Below, piece after piece: positions 52,398 to 62,362 of a stretch of 64,000 nt of DNA. How positions within the stretch are numbered: position 1 is the first letter of the stretch; each line of letters opens with the position of its first letter. The DNA is from an uncultured Bacteroidales bacterium (GTDB taxonomy: Bacteria > Bacteroidota > Bacteroidia > Bacteroidales > Bacteroidaceae), in contig CACYZY010000001.1 of the NCBI GenBank assembly GCA_902779085.1, positions 1 to 64,000 of the forward strand, in the 5' to 3' direction. Under the pieces are notes generated by a model. The model made no database searches. It was not told the origin of the DNA and worked only from the letters and a program-made list of their open reading frames with translations. A program made the position numbers and the translations under genes.

Positions 52398-53843
52398 TTA
52401 CCGCTTTGCTATACGCTTTGCCAAGCCGATGGCGCCTGCAGGACAAACCAGTCGGCAAAGGTGGCAACCCACGCATTTTGACCCGTTGATTTGCGGCGTA
52501 CGCTCGTCGCCAAAGGAGATGGCTTGGTGTCCTCCGTCTTGACAAGACACATAGCAACGGCCACAGCCAATGCACTTCTCACGGTCAATCTTTGGATAGA
52601 CCATCGTATCTCTGTCAAGATCTGAAGGTGTTACGAAGTTAGGCAGTTCCTTGCCCACCATCTCATCAAGTTTGTTATAACCTTGATGTTTCATATAGGT
52701 CTGCAAACCTAACTTGAGGTCGTCGATAATGCGATTGCCATATTGCATCACAGCAGTACAAACCTGAAGGTTGCGGCAACCCAACAAGATGAAGTCGAGG
52801 GCGTCAGTCCAAGTCTCAATGCCACCTATACCACTCAGTTGCAGATTCTTCATGATATGGCTAGAGGCCATATCATGGATAAATCGCAGGGCAATGGGCT
52901 TTACGGCTCTTCCTGAATAGCCAGAGATGGTTTTCTTGCCATTTACCATAGCTTTGGGCGACATAGTGATGCTCTTGATGGTATTGATGGCTGAAATGCC
53001 ATTGGCACCACCAAAATAGGCAGCCAAAGCAGGATGAATGATATTGGTGACATTGGGTGTCATCTTCGGGATGACGGGAATATGCACATTTTGTTTTACA
53101 TAAGTTGTATAAGTTGCGACTAATTCGGGGTCTTGCCCTACATCGCTGCCCGTACCTGCCAGTCGCATTTGTGGGCAAGAGAAGTTCAGTTCAACAGCAT
53201 CGCAGCCAGCTTCTTCAGCAAGCTTTGCCAGCTCAATCCATTCTTCCTCAAATTGTCCCATAATAGAAGCAATGACCACCTTTGAAGGGAAGTCCTTCTT
53301 TAAGCGACTCATAATCTTGAGGTCCTCAGTGTAAATGTGCTCCGACAATTGCTCCATATTGCGGAACCCAATGAAGGAGGTGAGCTTTTTGCCTACTGCA
53401 TCGAAGCGGGGAGACACCTCTTTGATTTCCATTTTGCAGATGGTTTTGTAGAACACACCAGCCCAACCAGCCTCGAAGGCACGGGCAATCATGTCGTAGC
53501 TGGTACTGACGGCTGAGGATGCCAGGAAGAAAGGATTCTCGCAAGGGATACCACAGAAAGTGATGCCCAAATCGGGTAGGGTGTCAGGCTCTTCATATCC
53601 CATCTCTTTGAGGATGCTGGCCAGCTCTCTGATTCGCAAAGGCTGGTCATAGTGGATACATGCCTTTTCGGCTGCAATCATGTCGGCTTCTGAACAGTCT
53701 TTCAGCCAACGCCAGGCATTCTTCTCATTGTCAAAACGTATGGCTTGGATGGCTCTTGCTGGGTCGCCCTTTTTACACGCTTTCGTACAAGGTGCGTTCT
53801 CGCACAACAGGCATCGTCCAGCTTCTTCGTGAATGTGCATCAT
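52398..53843 (-). CDS. preA: PreA-like dihydropyrimidine dehydrogenase with extra N-terminal iron-sulphur region
   Basis: 481 residues. A cysteine-rich N-terminus (CLLCENAPCTKACKKGD, C11/C14/C19/C23) resembles the iron-sulphur start of the PreT/GltD-type subunit. The FMN-binding TIM barrel (~90-400) contains the active-site cysteine in NFSCPQM, and the C-terminus holds two [4Fe-4S] clusters (CIGCGRCYVSC, CVGCHLCRLVC). Reduces uracil/thymine or a related substrate. No preT gene is adjacent, so the N-terminal cysteines may dock a separate reductase. Confidence 0.82.
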   Translation of the reverse strand: MMHIHEEAGRCLLCENAPCTKACKKGDPARAIQAIRFDNEKNAWRWLKDCSEADMIAAEKACIHYDQPLRIRELASILKEMGYEEPDTLPDLGITFCGIPCENPFFLASSAVSTSYDMIARAFEAGWAGVFYKTICKMEIKEVSPRFDAVGKKLTSFIGFRNMEQLSEHIYTEDLKIMSRLKKDFPSKVVIASIMGQFEEEWIELAKLAEEAGCDAVELNFSCPQMRLAGTGSDVGQDPELVATYTTYVKQNVHIPVIPKMTPNVTNIIHPALAAYFGGANGISAINTIKSITMSPKAMVNGKKTISGYSGRAVKPIALRFIHDMASSHIMKNLQLSGIGGIETWTDALDFILLGCRNLQVCTAVMQYGNRIIDDLKLGLQTYMKHQGYNKLDEMVGKELPNFVTPSDLDRDTMVYPKIDREKCIGCGRCYVSCQDGGHQAISFGDERTPQINGSKCVGCHLCRLVCPAGAIGLAKRIAKR

Positions 53844-53868
53844 AGTATGATTTATTATGGTTCTGTTA

Positions 53869-53900
53869 CAAAGATATGAATAATTATTTGATAATTCAAA
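53869..53900 (-). promoter_or_regulatory. Promoter of the preA-like gene
   Basis: Minus strand TTTG (53900-53897), 20 bases, TATCTTTG (53876-53869); full consensus. Its -33 lies inside the divergent promoter of the ABM lipoprotein. Confidence 0.8.
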
Positions 53901-53917
53901 AACTTGACCTATCTTTG
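53887..53917 (+). promoter_or_regulatory. Promoter of the ABM lipoprotein gene
   Basis: TTTG (53887-53890), 19 bases, TATCTTTG (53910-53917); full consensus, divergent from and interleaved with the preA promoter. Confidence 0.8.
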
Positions 53918-53954
53918 CAGCCGATTTTGAGAGAACTATTATATATAAGGTAAA

Positions 53955-54656
53955 ATGAAAAAATTGTTTTTAATGATGGCAGTCGTAATGACTGCAATGT
54001 TGGTGGCTTGTTCAGGCAACAAGAAATCAAATGATGAGAATGTAACTGTAGAGGCTACAAGTGAAGAATCTACCATCCGTATCAACTGCATGTTGACGGT
54101 AGATGCTGCTAATCGTGATAAGGCTATCGACTTGTGCAAACAGCTGGTAGCTGCATCTTTAGGTGATGAGGGCGTGATTGACTATGACGTGCTGGAGAGT
54201 GCTACTCGTCCTAACAAACTGATGATTTTTGAGACTTGGAAAGACCAGGCTTCACTCGACAAGCATTCTGCTTCTGTTCACTTCACTACATTGGTACCTC
54301 AGATTCAGGAACTCGGTAATCTGGAAATCAAGCAGATGGAGCTGAAGAAGGACCCTCAGCTTGATCCTGATAAACCTTTCCGCTTCAACATCATGATGAC
54401 TACCAAGTCTGGTCAGCGTGACGCATTGATCAGTCAGGTAAAGGGCTTGATTGAAGCTACCCTGAAGAATGATGCAGGCAACATCGACTACGACTATTTC
54501 AATAGCCTTACTCGTGCTGACAAGACCATGTTGCTGGAAATCTGGGAGAACCAGGCAGCTCTGGATGGTCACCTGAAGGCTCCTCACTTTACCAGTCGTC
54601 CTGATACAAAAGACCTGATGGGTGGCGATTCTGAGTTCGCCCGCATGGCTGAGTAA
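53955..54656 (+). CDS. Lipoprotein with two ABM-type domains
   Basis: 233 residues. Lipoprotein signal (lipobox LVAC, C19). Two tandem ABM-like ferredoxin folds: ~42-128 (GVIDYDVLESATRPNKLMIF, then HFTTLVPQI) and ~140-225 (GNIDYDYFNSLTRADKTMLL, then HFTSRPDTK). The repeated Y-D-[VY]...R-x-[ND]-K pattern is clear. ABM domains act on quinones or aromatic compounds, or bind small molecules; a periplasmic quinone-related role is possible. Translation ends 5 bases before the ABC-F gene. Confidence 0.82.
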   Translation: MKKLFLMMAVVMTAMLVACSGNKKSNDENVTVEATSEESTIRINCMLTVDAANRDKAIDLCKQLVAASLGDEGVIDYDVLESATRPNKLMIFETWKDQASLDKHSASVHFTTLVPQIQELGNLEIKQMELKKDPQLDPDKPFRFNIMMTTKSGQRDALISQVKGLIEATLKNDAGNIDYDYFNSLTRADKTMLLEIWENQAALDGHLKAPHFTSRPDTKDLMGGDSEFARMAE

Positions 54657-54661
54657 CAGTA

Positions 54662-56647
54662 ATGATTTCTGTAGATAACCTGAAAGTAGAATTCAACGCC
54701 ACGCCCTTGTTTGAGGACGTGGGGTTTGTCATTAACCGTAAGGACCGCATTGCCCTTGTGGGTAAGAACGGTGCAGGCAAGTCAACCCTGCTGAAGATAT
54801 TGGCTGGCTTGCAGACTCCCACCGAAGGACATGTGTCTGTTCCGCACGATTGTACTATAGGTTATCTGCCACAGGTGATGGTGCTCAGCGATGAGCATAC
54901 CGTGATGCAAGAAGCAGAGAAGGCTTTCGACGATATCAAGCAGATCAAGGCCAGATTGGAAGAGATAAACCTTCGATTGGCTGAACGTACTGATTATGAG
55001 AGCGAAGCATATCTGCAACTCATTGAGGAATTCACCCACTTGAACGAACGCTTCAACATGATGGGCGGTACCAACTACCACGCTGAGATTGAGCGCACAC
55101 TGCAAGGATTGGGCTTTGAGCATTCAGATTTCAACAGACCCACCAGAGAGTTTTCAGGTGGCTGGCGCATGCGCATAGAACTTGCCAAGCTCTTGTTGCG
55201 GCATCCTGACGTGCTGTTGCTCGACGAGCCTACCAATCACCTGGATATCGAGAGCATCGAGTGGCTGGAAAACTTCCTTGCCACCAAGGCGAATGCTGTG
55301 ATGCTGGTGAGCCATGACAGGGCTTTCCTCAATAATGTCACCACTCGCACCATCGAGATTTCTTGCCGTCATATCTATGATTATAAGGTCAAATACGACG
55401 AGTTTGTAACCCTTCGTCAGGAGCGTCGTGAGCAGCAGTTGCGTGCCTATCAGAATCAGCAGAAGATGATTCAAGACACCACCGATTTCATTGAACGCTT
55501 CAGGTACAAGGCTACGAAAGCCGTTCAGGTGCAGAGCCGTATCAAGATGCTGGAGAAGGTGGTACCCATTGAGGTGGACGAAGTGGACAATTCAACGCTG
55601 AGGCTGAAGTTTACATGCTCCGACCGCAGTGGAAGTTACCCCGTCATCTGTGACGAGGTGGGCAAGGCCTTTGGACAGCATCAGGTGTTCGACCATGTGA
55701 ACTTCACCATCAACAGAGGCGACAAGGTGGCTTTCGTGGGCAGGAATGGCGAGGGAAAGACTACATTGGTGCGGTGTATCATGCAGCAAATCAATGATTA
55801 TACGGGCAAGCTGACTTTAGGCCACAATATCAAGATTGGCTATTTTGCACAGAACCAGGCACAGTTGCTCGACGAAAACCTCACCGTATTCGAAACCATT
55901 GACAATGTGGCTACGGGCGATATGCGCCTCAAGGTACGCGACTTGCTGGGGGCTTTCATGTTTGGGGGTGAAGACATCGACAAGAAAGTGAAGGTGCTCA
56001 GCGGTGGTGAGCGTACTCGCTTGGCAATGATAAGGTTACTGCTTCAGCCTGTGAATTTCCTCATTCTCGATGAGCCTACCAACCACCTCGATATGCGCTC
56101 GAAGGATGTGCTCAAAGAAGCTATCCGTCAGTTTGAAGGAACAGTGATTGTGGTGAGCCACGATCGTGATTTCCTCGATGGCTTGGTACAGAAAGTGTAT
56201 GAGTTTGGTGGCGGAAAGGTGAAAGAACACCTGGGTGGCATTTACGACTTCCTGCGTGACAAGCACGAGCAGTTGATGCGACAAGGCACTGAAGTCAATG
56301 TGAGCGAACGAGGCATTGATGCATTGTTTGCGAATAAGGCGCAGAAGAAGGACGTGATGGGTGAAGAATCCCTAAAACAACCCAAAGCTGGCGCATTGAG
56401 CTATGCCGAACAGAAGGAGTTTAACAAGAAACTCAAGAAGGCCGAACGTATGGTGGAAAACTGTGAGGTGACCATCAGTGAAACCGAATCGGCTATCTCC
56501 ATACTGGAAGCTCAGATGGCTACCCCCGAGGGTGCAGCTGATATGAGCCTCTATGAGCGACATCAAAAACTCAAACAAGCATTAGATAAGGCAATGGAAG
56601 AATGGGAAGTTGCCTCAGAAGAATTGGAAAATCTTAAACAACAATAA
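54662..56647 (+). CDS. ABC-F family ATPase
   Basis: 661 residues, two ABC domains without membrane segments. Walker A GKNGAGKSTLLK (~37) and GRNGEGKTTLVR (~360); signature FSGGWRMRIELAKLLL and LSGGERTRLAMIRLLL; D-E-P-TNHLD Walker B in both. The inter-domain linker (~245-320) is the ABC-F P-site tRNA-interaction motif region. A C-terminal coiled coil (~580-660) is Uup-like. It acts on ribosomes during translation; specific subtype uncertain. Confidence 0.88.
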   Translation: MISVDNLKVEFNATPLFEDVGFVINRKDRIALVGKNGAGKSTLLKILAGLQTPTEGHVSVPHDCTIGYLPQVMVLSDEHTVMQEAEKAFDDIKQIKARLEEINLRLAERTDYESEAYLQLIEEFTHLNERFNMMGGTNYHAEIERTLQGLGFEHSDFNRPTREFSGGWRMRIELAKLLLRHPDVLLLDEPTNHLDIESIEWLENFLATKANAVMLVSHDRAFLNNVTTRTIEISCRHIYDYKVKYDEFVTLRQERREQQLRAYQNQQKMIQDTTDFIERFRYKATKAVQVQSRIKMLEKVVPIEVDEVDNSTLRLKFTCSDRSGSYPVICDEVGKAFGQHQVFDHVNFTINRGDKVAFVGRNGEGKTTLVRCIMQQINDYTGKLTLGHNIKIGYFAQNQAQLLDENLTVFETIDNVATGDMRLKVRDLLGAFMFGGEDIDKKVKVLSGGERTRLAMIRLLLQPVNFLILDEPTNHLDMRSKDVLKEAIRQFEGTVIVVSHDRDFLDGLVQKVYEFGGGKVKEHLGGIYDFLRDKHEQLMRQGTEVNVSERGIDALFANKAQKKDVMGEESLKQPKAGALSYAEQKEFNKKLKKAERMVENCEVTISETESAISILEAQMATPEGAADMSLYERHQKLKQALDKAMEEWEVASEELENLKQQ

Positions 56648-56652
56648 AAGAG

Positions 56653-58674
56653 ATGAAAAAACTTATGACAATCGCAGCTTGCTGTCTGATGGCAGCATCA
56701 TGCAACCAGCAACCAGAACAGACTTCTGGCTTGCATTTGGAGAACTTGGACACTACCGCACAGCCTGGTACTGACTTTTATCAGTTTGCTACTGGTGGTT
56801 GGCAAAAATCTAACCCTCTGCCTGCAGAGTATTCTCACTATGGTTCTTTCGACCTGTTGGCCGAGACTAACCAAAAGCGTATCAACGAATTGGTAGAGGC
56901 TTTGGCTAGCCAGGAAAACCCAGCTGGTTCAGTGGCTCAGAAGGTGGGTGACCTCTACAATATGGCGATGGATAGCGTGAAGCGTAATGCCGATGGCTAT
57001 GAGCCCGTTAAGGCTGATTTGGCTGAGGTGGCTGCTATCAAGAACGTACACGATGTGTATGCTTTGCTGCCTAAAATGGCTATGAATGGAGCAGGCGCTT
57101 ATTTCGGTATCTATGTGGGTGCTGACGAAAAGAACAGTATGGAGAATGCCGTACAGATGAGTCAGGGTGGTTTGACAATGGGCATCCGTGACTACTATCT
57201 GGAAGAAGATGAGGCTACTACCAAAATTCGCGAGGCTTTTAAGGAGCATGTAGTGAAGATGTTCAAACTGTTTGGCTATAGCGATGCTGATGCTCAGAAG
57301 GGTCGCGACGTAGTGATGGAAGTAGAGACTCGTCTGGCTAAGGCTTTCCGTAGTCGTGTGGAACTGCGTGACCCTGAGTCTAACTACAACAAGATGAGCA
57401 TGGAGCAGTTGAAGAACGACTATCCTTCATTCGAGTGGGATACCTATCTCAATGGTATGGGCCTGAAGGATGTGAAGGAAATCATCGTTGGACAGCCAAA
57501 CTCACTGAAGGAGAGTGCCGATGTGATTGCTTCTCTGCCTATTGACAAACAGCGTATCTACTTGCAGTGGAAGGTGATAGATGCTTCAGCTGATGCATTG
57601 AGCGATGAGATTGAGGCACAGAACTTTGACTTCTATAGCCGCACCATGAGTGGTGTGCAAGAGCAGCAGCCTCGTTGGAAGCGCGCCGTAAATGTAGTTG
57701 GCGGTGTGTTGGGTGAGGCCGTTGGTCAGATGTATGTAGAGAAATATTTCCCTGCTGAGGCTAAGGCTCGTATGACTGAGTTGGTGGGCAACTTGCAGAA
57801 GGCACTGGGCGAGCGTATTGCTGGTCTTGACTGGATGAGCGATGCCACCAAGGCTAAGGCACAAGAGAAGCTTTCTACTTTTACCGTAAAGATTGGCTAT
57901 CCTGACAAGTGGAAGGACTATTCTACATTGGATATCAAGAATGATTCTTATTACGAAAATATGAAGCGTGCAGCTCAGTGGGCTTATGCTGATATGGTTT
58001 CTCGCTATGGTAAGCCAGTAGATCGCACCGAGTGGCTGATGACTCCTCAGACTGTGAATGCATACTACAACCCAACAACCAACGAGATTTGCTTCCCTGC
58101 TGGTATTCTGCAGTATCCCTTCTTCGATATGGAGGCTGATGATGCCTTCAACTATGGTGCCATCGGCGTAGTGATTGGTCATGAGATGACTCACGGATTT
58201 GATGACCAAGGTCGTCAGTATGACAAGGACGGTAACCTGAAAGACTGGTGGGCTGAAGAAGATGCTGAGAAGTTCAAGGAACGTGCTCAGGTAATCATTG
58301 ATTTCTACGACAATATCGAGGTGCTTCCTGGCGTTCATGCCAATGGTAGTCTGACTCAGGGTGAAAACATTGCCGATCATGGTGGCTTGAAGATTGCTTA
58401 TCAGGCATTCAAGAATGCTACTAAGGACAACCCTCTGCCAGTTAAGGACGGCTATACTCCTGAGCAACGTTTCTACATCGCTTATGCTACCGTTTGGGGT
58501 CAGAACATCCGTGATGAGGAAATCCAGAGACTTACCAAGATTGATCCTCATGCATTGGGTAAGTGGCGTGTAAATGGTACTATGCCTCAACTCGACTCAT
58601 GGTACGAGGCGTTTAATATTACCGAAAGCGATCCTATGTACATCGCTCCAGAGAAGCGCGTGAACGTTTGGTAA
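56653..58674 (+). CDS. pepO: M13-family metallopeptidase (PepO/neprilysin-like), lipoprotein
   Basis: 673 residues. Lipobox AASC (C17), so periplasmic and membrane-anchored. N-terminal M13 helical domain, then the catalytic domain with HEMTH in VVIGHEMTHGFDDQGRQYD (~508-512) and the third zinc ligand glutamate in GENIADHGGL. The C-terminus ends MYIAPEKRVNVW, with the family's usual final W. Cleaves small peptides. It is 5 bases from the ABC-F gene and ends before a clear terminator. Confidence 0.92.
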   Translation: MKKLMTIAACCLMAASCNQQPEQTSGLHLENLDTTAQPGTDFYQFATGGWQKSNPLPAEYSHYGSFDLLAETNQKRINELVEALASQENPAGSVAQKVGDLYNMAMDSVKRNADGYEPVKADLAEVAAIKNVHDVYALLPKMAMNGAGAYFGIYVGADEKNSMENAVQMSQGGLTMGIRDYYLEEDEATTKIREAFKEHVVKMFKLFGYSDADAQKGRDVVMEVETRLAKAFRSRVELRDPESNYNKMSMEQLKNDYPSFEWDTYLNGMGLKDVKEIIVGQPNSLKESADVIASLPIDKQRIYLQWKVIDASADALSDEIEAQNFDFYSRTMSGVQEQQPRWKRAVNVVGGVLGEAVGQMYVEKYFPAEAKARMTELVGNLQKALGERIAGLDWMSDATKAKAQEKLSTFTVKIGYPDKWKDYSTLDIKNDSYYENMKRAAQWAYADMVSRYGKPVDRTEWLMTPQTVNAYYNPTTNEICFPAGILQYPFFDMEADDAFNYGAIGVVIGHEMTHGFDDQGRQYDKDGNLKDWWAEEDAEKFKERAQVIIDFYDNIEVLPGVHANGSLTQGENIADHGGLKIAYQAFKNATKDNPLPVKDGYTPEQRFYIAYATVWGQNIRDEEIQRLTKIDPHALGKWRVNGTMPQLDSWYEAFNITESDPMYIAPEKRVNVW

Positions 58675-58766
58675 TATAACATTTCCCCCATATGGGAAAA
58701 GGTATACATGCTGTTTCTGAGCAGCACGTTAAGGTTTTGTAAATCATTACATGATTTAAATAAGAG

Positions 58767-58798
58767 TGCCTCCCTTCCAAAAGGGGAGGCATTTTTTT
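58767..58798 (+). terminator. Intrinsic terminator after pepO
   Basis: TGCCTCCC (58767-58774) pairs with GGGAGGCA (58784-58791), followed by seven T. Confidence 0.9.
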
Positions 58799-58844
58799 AT
58801 TACTATTTAAGGATTAATCATACAGATGTATCAATAATTATTCG

Positions 58845-58852
58845 TAACTTTG
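58845..58852 (+). promoter_or_regulatory. -7 box for purH
   Basis: TAACTTTG fits TAnnTTTG; the -33 region has no good TTTG at the usual spacing. Confidence 0.5.
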
Positions 58853-58899
58853 CAACCTAATATAGGCATTGAAATTAATAACCTAAAAATATTGCGACT

Positions 58900-60426
58900 A
58901 TGGCAGACGCTAAGAGAATTAAGACAGCTTTGATATCTGTCTATCACAAAGAAGGTTTGGATGAAATCATCACCAAGCTGGCCGAAGAGGGTGTACAGTT
59001 TTTGTCAACAGGTGGTACACGTCAGTTCATCGAGGGTTTAGGCTTTGCTTGTCAGGCAGTGGAAGACCTTACCACTTATCCAAGTATTCTGGGTGGCCGA
59101 GTAAAGACTTTGCATCCTAAAGTGTTTGGAGGTATCCTGGGACGCCGTGATGTGGAGCAGGATATTGAGCAGATGAACCAGTATGAGATTCCTGAGATTG
59201 ATTTGGTAATTGTTGACCTCTATCCATTCGAGGCTACAGTAGCCAGTGGTGCAGAACCACAACAGATTATTGAAAAGATTGACATAGGTGGTATCAGCTT
59301 GATAAGGGCTGCCGCTAAGAATTATAAAGACGTGGTGATTGTGGCAAGTCAGGCACAATATGCTACTTTGAAGGACATCCTTATGGAGAATGGTGCACAG
59401 ACCACTCTCGAGGAGCGCCGCTTGCTGGCAAGAGACGCCTTTGGCGTAAGTAGCCATTACGACAGTGCTATCTTCAACTGGTTTGATGGTGGCGAGGGCT
59501 CAGCTTTCCGTGAAACACAGGATGTACGCAAGGTATTGCGTTATGGTGAGAACCCACATCAGAAGGGCTATTTCTATGGTAACCTTGATGATATGTTCGA
59601 CCAGATTCACGGCAAGGAAATCAGTTATAACAACTTGCAGGATATTCATGCAGCTGTTGAGCTGATTGATGAGTTCAAGGACCAGACCGCTTTTGCTATC
59701 CTGAAGCATAATAATGCTTGCGGCTTAGCAGTTAGAGAAACGGTATCTGAGGCTTGGAAGGATGCGTTGGCTTGTGATCCTGTATCTGCTTTTGGTGGCG
59801 TCCTTATCACCAATGCAGTAGTTGACAAGGCAGCTGCAGAAGAGATTGACAAGATTTTCTTTGAGGTAATCATTGCTCCAGATTATGATGTTGAGGCTTT
59901 GGAGGTATTAGGACACAAGAAGAACCGTATCATTTTGGTACGTAAGCCTTTGGAGATGCCCTCTAACCAGTTCCGCTCTATGTTGAATGGTGTATTGGTA
60001 CAGGAGCGCGACCTTAAGAACGAAACAGCAGATGATTGCCATTTTGTAACTGACAAGCAAGCTACAGCAGAAGAAATCAAGGATATGTTGTTCGCCAACA
60101 AAGTGGTGAAGCAGAGCAAGAGTAATGCTATTGTATTGGCAAAGAACGGTCAGCTATTGGCAAGTGGTGTAGGCCAGACAAGTCGTGTGGATGCCCTGAA
60201 GCAAGCTATTGAGAAAGCAAAGAGCTTTGGCTTTGACCTGCATGGAGCAGTGATGGCAAGCGATGCTTTCTTCCCCTTCAGTGACTGTGTTACCTTAGCT
60301 GCAGATGAGGGCGTTACAGCTATCATCCAGCCTGGTGGCAGTATTCGTGATCAGGAAAGCGTGGATGTATGCAACCAACGTGGCGTTGCTATGGCTATGA
60401 CAGGCTTCCGTCATTTTAAACATTGA
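58900..60426 (+). CDS. purH: Bifunctional AICAR transformylase/IMP cyclohydrolase
   Basis: 508 residues. N-terminal IMP cyclohydrolase (MGS-like) domain with TALISVYHKEGLDEII and FLSTGGTRQFIEGLG; AICAR transformylase domain with RYGENPHQKGYFYGNL, ILKHNNACGLAVRE, DPVSAFGGV. Catalyses the last two steps of IMP synthesis. Normal length. The mre operon starts 18 bases downstream, so the two may be co-transcribed, an order conserved in Bacteroidales. Confidence 0.95.
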   Translation: MADAKRIKTALISVYHKEGLDEIITKLAEEGVQFLSTGGTRQFIEGLGFACQAVEDLTTYPSILGGRVKTLHPKVFGGILGRRDVEQDIEQMNQYEIPEIDLVIVDLYPFEATVASGAEPQQIIEKIDIGGISLIRAAAKNYKDVVIVASQAQYATLKDILMENGAQTTLEERRLLARDAFGVSSHYDSAIFNWFDGGEGSAFRETQDVRKVLRYGENPHQKGYFYGNLDDMFDQIHGKEISYNNLQDIHAAVELIDEFKDQTAFAILKHNNACGLAVRETVSEAWKDALACDPVSAFGGVLITNAVVDKAAAEEIDKIFFEVIIAPDYDVEALEVLGHKKNRIILVRKPLEMPSNQFRSMLNGVLVQERDLKNETADDCHFVTDKQATAEEIKDMLFANKVVKQSKSNAIVLAKNGQLLASGVGQTSRVDALKQAIEKAKSFGFDLHGAVMASDAFFPFSDCVTLAADEGVTAIIQPGGSIRDQESVDVCNQRGVAMAMTGFRHFKH

Positions 60427-60444
60427 TTATAAACATTAAACGAA

Positions 60445-61467
60445 ATGGGATTATTCTCTTTTACACAGGAAATAGCGGTCGATTTGGGTACCGCGAATAC
60501 GATTATCTCTACTGATGGTAAAATTGTAGTAGATGAGCCTTCTGTAGTGGCACTCGACGGAACTACAGGTAAGATGATTGCCGTAGGTGAGAAAGCAAAG
60601 ATGATGTATGAGAAATCTAATGCAAGCATAAAGACCATACGTCCATTGAAAGATGGTGTGATAGCCGATTTCAATGCCTGCGAGCAGATGATTCGTGGAT
60701 TGATTAAGATGTGCCCCAGAAAACGCAGATGGTTTTCTCCATCGTTGAGAATGGTGATCGGTGTGCCAAGTGGTTCAACCGAAGTAGAGTTGCGTGCTGT
60801 ACGTGACTCGGCAGAGCATGCTGGTGGTAGGGATGTTTATCTGGTGTTTGAACCTATGGCTGCTGCCATTGGTATTGGCATTGATGTTACGCAGCCTGAA
60901 GGCAATATGGTGGTAGATATCGGTGGTGGTACTACTGAAATTGCCGTGATTTCTTTAGGTGGTATCGTGAGCAACAACTCTATCAAGATGGCAGGTGATG
61001 ATTTAACCGCTGACATCCAGGAATATATGAGTCGCCAACATAATGTCAAGGTATCTGAGCGAATGGCTGAGCGTATCAAGATTAATGTAGGTGCTGCATT
61101 GACCGAGTTAGGTGAGGATGCACCTGATGACTATGTGGTACATGGTCCTAATCGTATTACGGCGCTCCCAATGGAGGTACCTGTATGCTATCAAGAAGTG
61201 GCACATTGTTTGGAGAAGACTGTTATCAAGATTGAGACTGCCATATTGAGCGCTCTTGAAAATACACCTCCAGAGCTATATGCTGATATTGTGCATAATG
61301 GCATTTATCTCGCTGGTGGCGGTGCTTTGCTTCGTGGTCTTGACAAGCGTTTGACAGACAAGATTAATATTCCATTCCATATTGCTGAAGATCCGTTGCA
61401 CTGCGTGGCTAAAGGTACAGCTATAGCATTAAAGAACGTAGATAAATATTCCTTCCTGATGAGATAA
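60445..61467 (+). CDS. mreB: Rod-shape actin homologue
   Basis: 340 residues. Actin-fold phosphate loops: AVDLGTANTIISTDG (start), VVDIGGGTTEIAVISLGGI, and the adenosine motif AGGGALLRGLD. No signal peptide; it polymerises under the inner membrane to guide cell-wall synthesis. First gene of mreBCD-mrdA. Confidence 0.95.
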   Translation: MGLFSFTQEIAVDLGTANTIISTDGKIVVDEPSVVALDGTTGKMIAVGEKAKMMYEKSNASIKTIRPLKDGVIADFNACEQMIRGLIKMCPRKRRWFSPSLRMVIGVPSGSTEVELRAVRDSAEHAGGRDVYLVFEPMAAAIGIGIDVTQPEGNMVVDIGGGTTEIAVISLGGIVSNNSIKMAGDDLTADIQEYMSRQHNVKVSERMAERIKINVGAALTELGEDAPDDYVVHGPNRITALPMEVPVCYQEVAHCLEKTVIKIETAILSALENTPPELYADIVHNGIYLAGGGALLRGLDKRLTDKINIPFHIAEDPLHCVAKGTAIALKNVDKYSFLMR

Positions 61468-61483
61468 TCAAGGAGAGTCGTAG

Positions 61484-62332
61484 ATGAGACGGTTGCTGGA
61501 CTTCCTGATCAAGCATAACCATTGGTTAGTGTTCGTTTTGCTGGAGACCGTGTGCATGATTATGCTGTTCAATTCGGATGGCTATCAGAGCAGTGTGGTT
61601 TTCTCTTCAGTCAACGAAGCGACTGGGCATGTGCTTGAAGTAGGGAACCAGATAAATGGTTATTTTGCATTACGCAGTACCAACAAAGATCTTTTGCAGC
61701 GCAATACCAGACTAGAACAGCGTGTGGCTTATCTGGAAAAAACATTGAAGCAGCGTTTAAACGATTCAATTGCTTATGAAAGTCTTAGCCGCTTAGCCGA
61801 TTCTGCATATCTGGAGTTTCCTGCTATGGTTATCGGCAATAGTCTGCATCATCCAGATAACTACATCACCCTTGATAAAGGAGAACTATCTGGCATCAAA
61901 CCCGAAATGGGAGTAGTAGGTGCAAAAGGTGTTGCGGGTATTGTTTATAAGGTAACGGGTAGTTATTCGTTGGTCATCTCACTGCTAAACAGCAAAAGTA
62001 GTCTTAGTTGCAAGATTGCAGGTAGTGATTATTTTGGTTATCTGAAGTGGGAAGGAGGAGACCCCCGTTATGCTTATCTGAAAGACTTGCCTCGCCATGC
62101 AGAATTCAATCTTGGAGACTCTGTCGTGACCAGTGGATATAGTACTGTGTTCCCAGAAGGAGTAATGGTGGGTACGGTAGATGATATGGCTGATTCCAAT
62201 GATGGATTGTCTTATCTACTGAAAATCAAATTGGCTACCGACTTTGGTAGTATCTCGCAAGTGAGGGTGATTGCCAGGAAAGGGCAGGAAGAACTGAAGG
62301 ATTTAGTGGTCAGTGATGGCTCGGAACAATAG
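61484..62332 (+). CDS. mreC: Rod-shape determining protein MreC
   Basis: 282 residues: short cytoplasmic start, membrane helix (~12-30), coiled coil (~60-100) and the double beta-barrel MreC domain (GVVGAKGVAGIVYKVTGSYS, then VVTSGYSTVFPEGVMVGTV). Links MreB and PBP2 in the elongasome. 16 bases after mreB. Confidence 0.93.
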   Translation: MRRLLDFLIKHNHWLVFVLLETVCMIMLFNSDGYQSSVVFSSVNEATGHVLEVGNQINGYFALRSTNKDLLQRNTRLEQRVAYLEKTLKQRLNDSIAYESLSRLADSAYLEFPAMVIGNSLHHPDNYITLDKGELSGIKPEMGVVGAKGVAGIVYKVTGSYSLVISLLNSKSSLSCKIAGSDYFGYLKWEGGDPRYAYLKDLPRHAEFNLGDSVVTSGYSTVFPEGVMVGTVDDMADSNDGLSYLLKIKLATDFGSISQVRVIARKGQEELKDLVVSDGSEQ

Positions 62333-62362
62333 GCATACATGAAATAAAGCAAGGCTTTTATT

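Noticed and set aside
57586-58590. 334-residue minus-strand frame
   Set aside because: Lies antisense within pepO, whose family motifs are complete; codon pattern follows the plus-strand gene.
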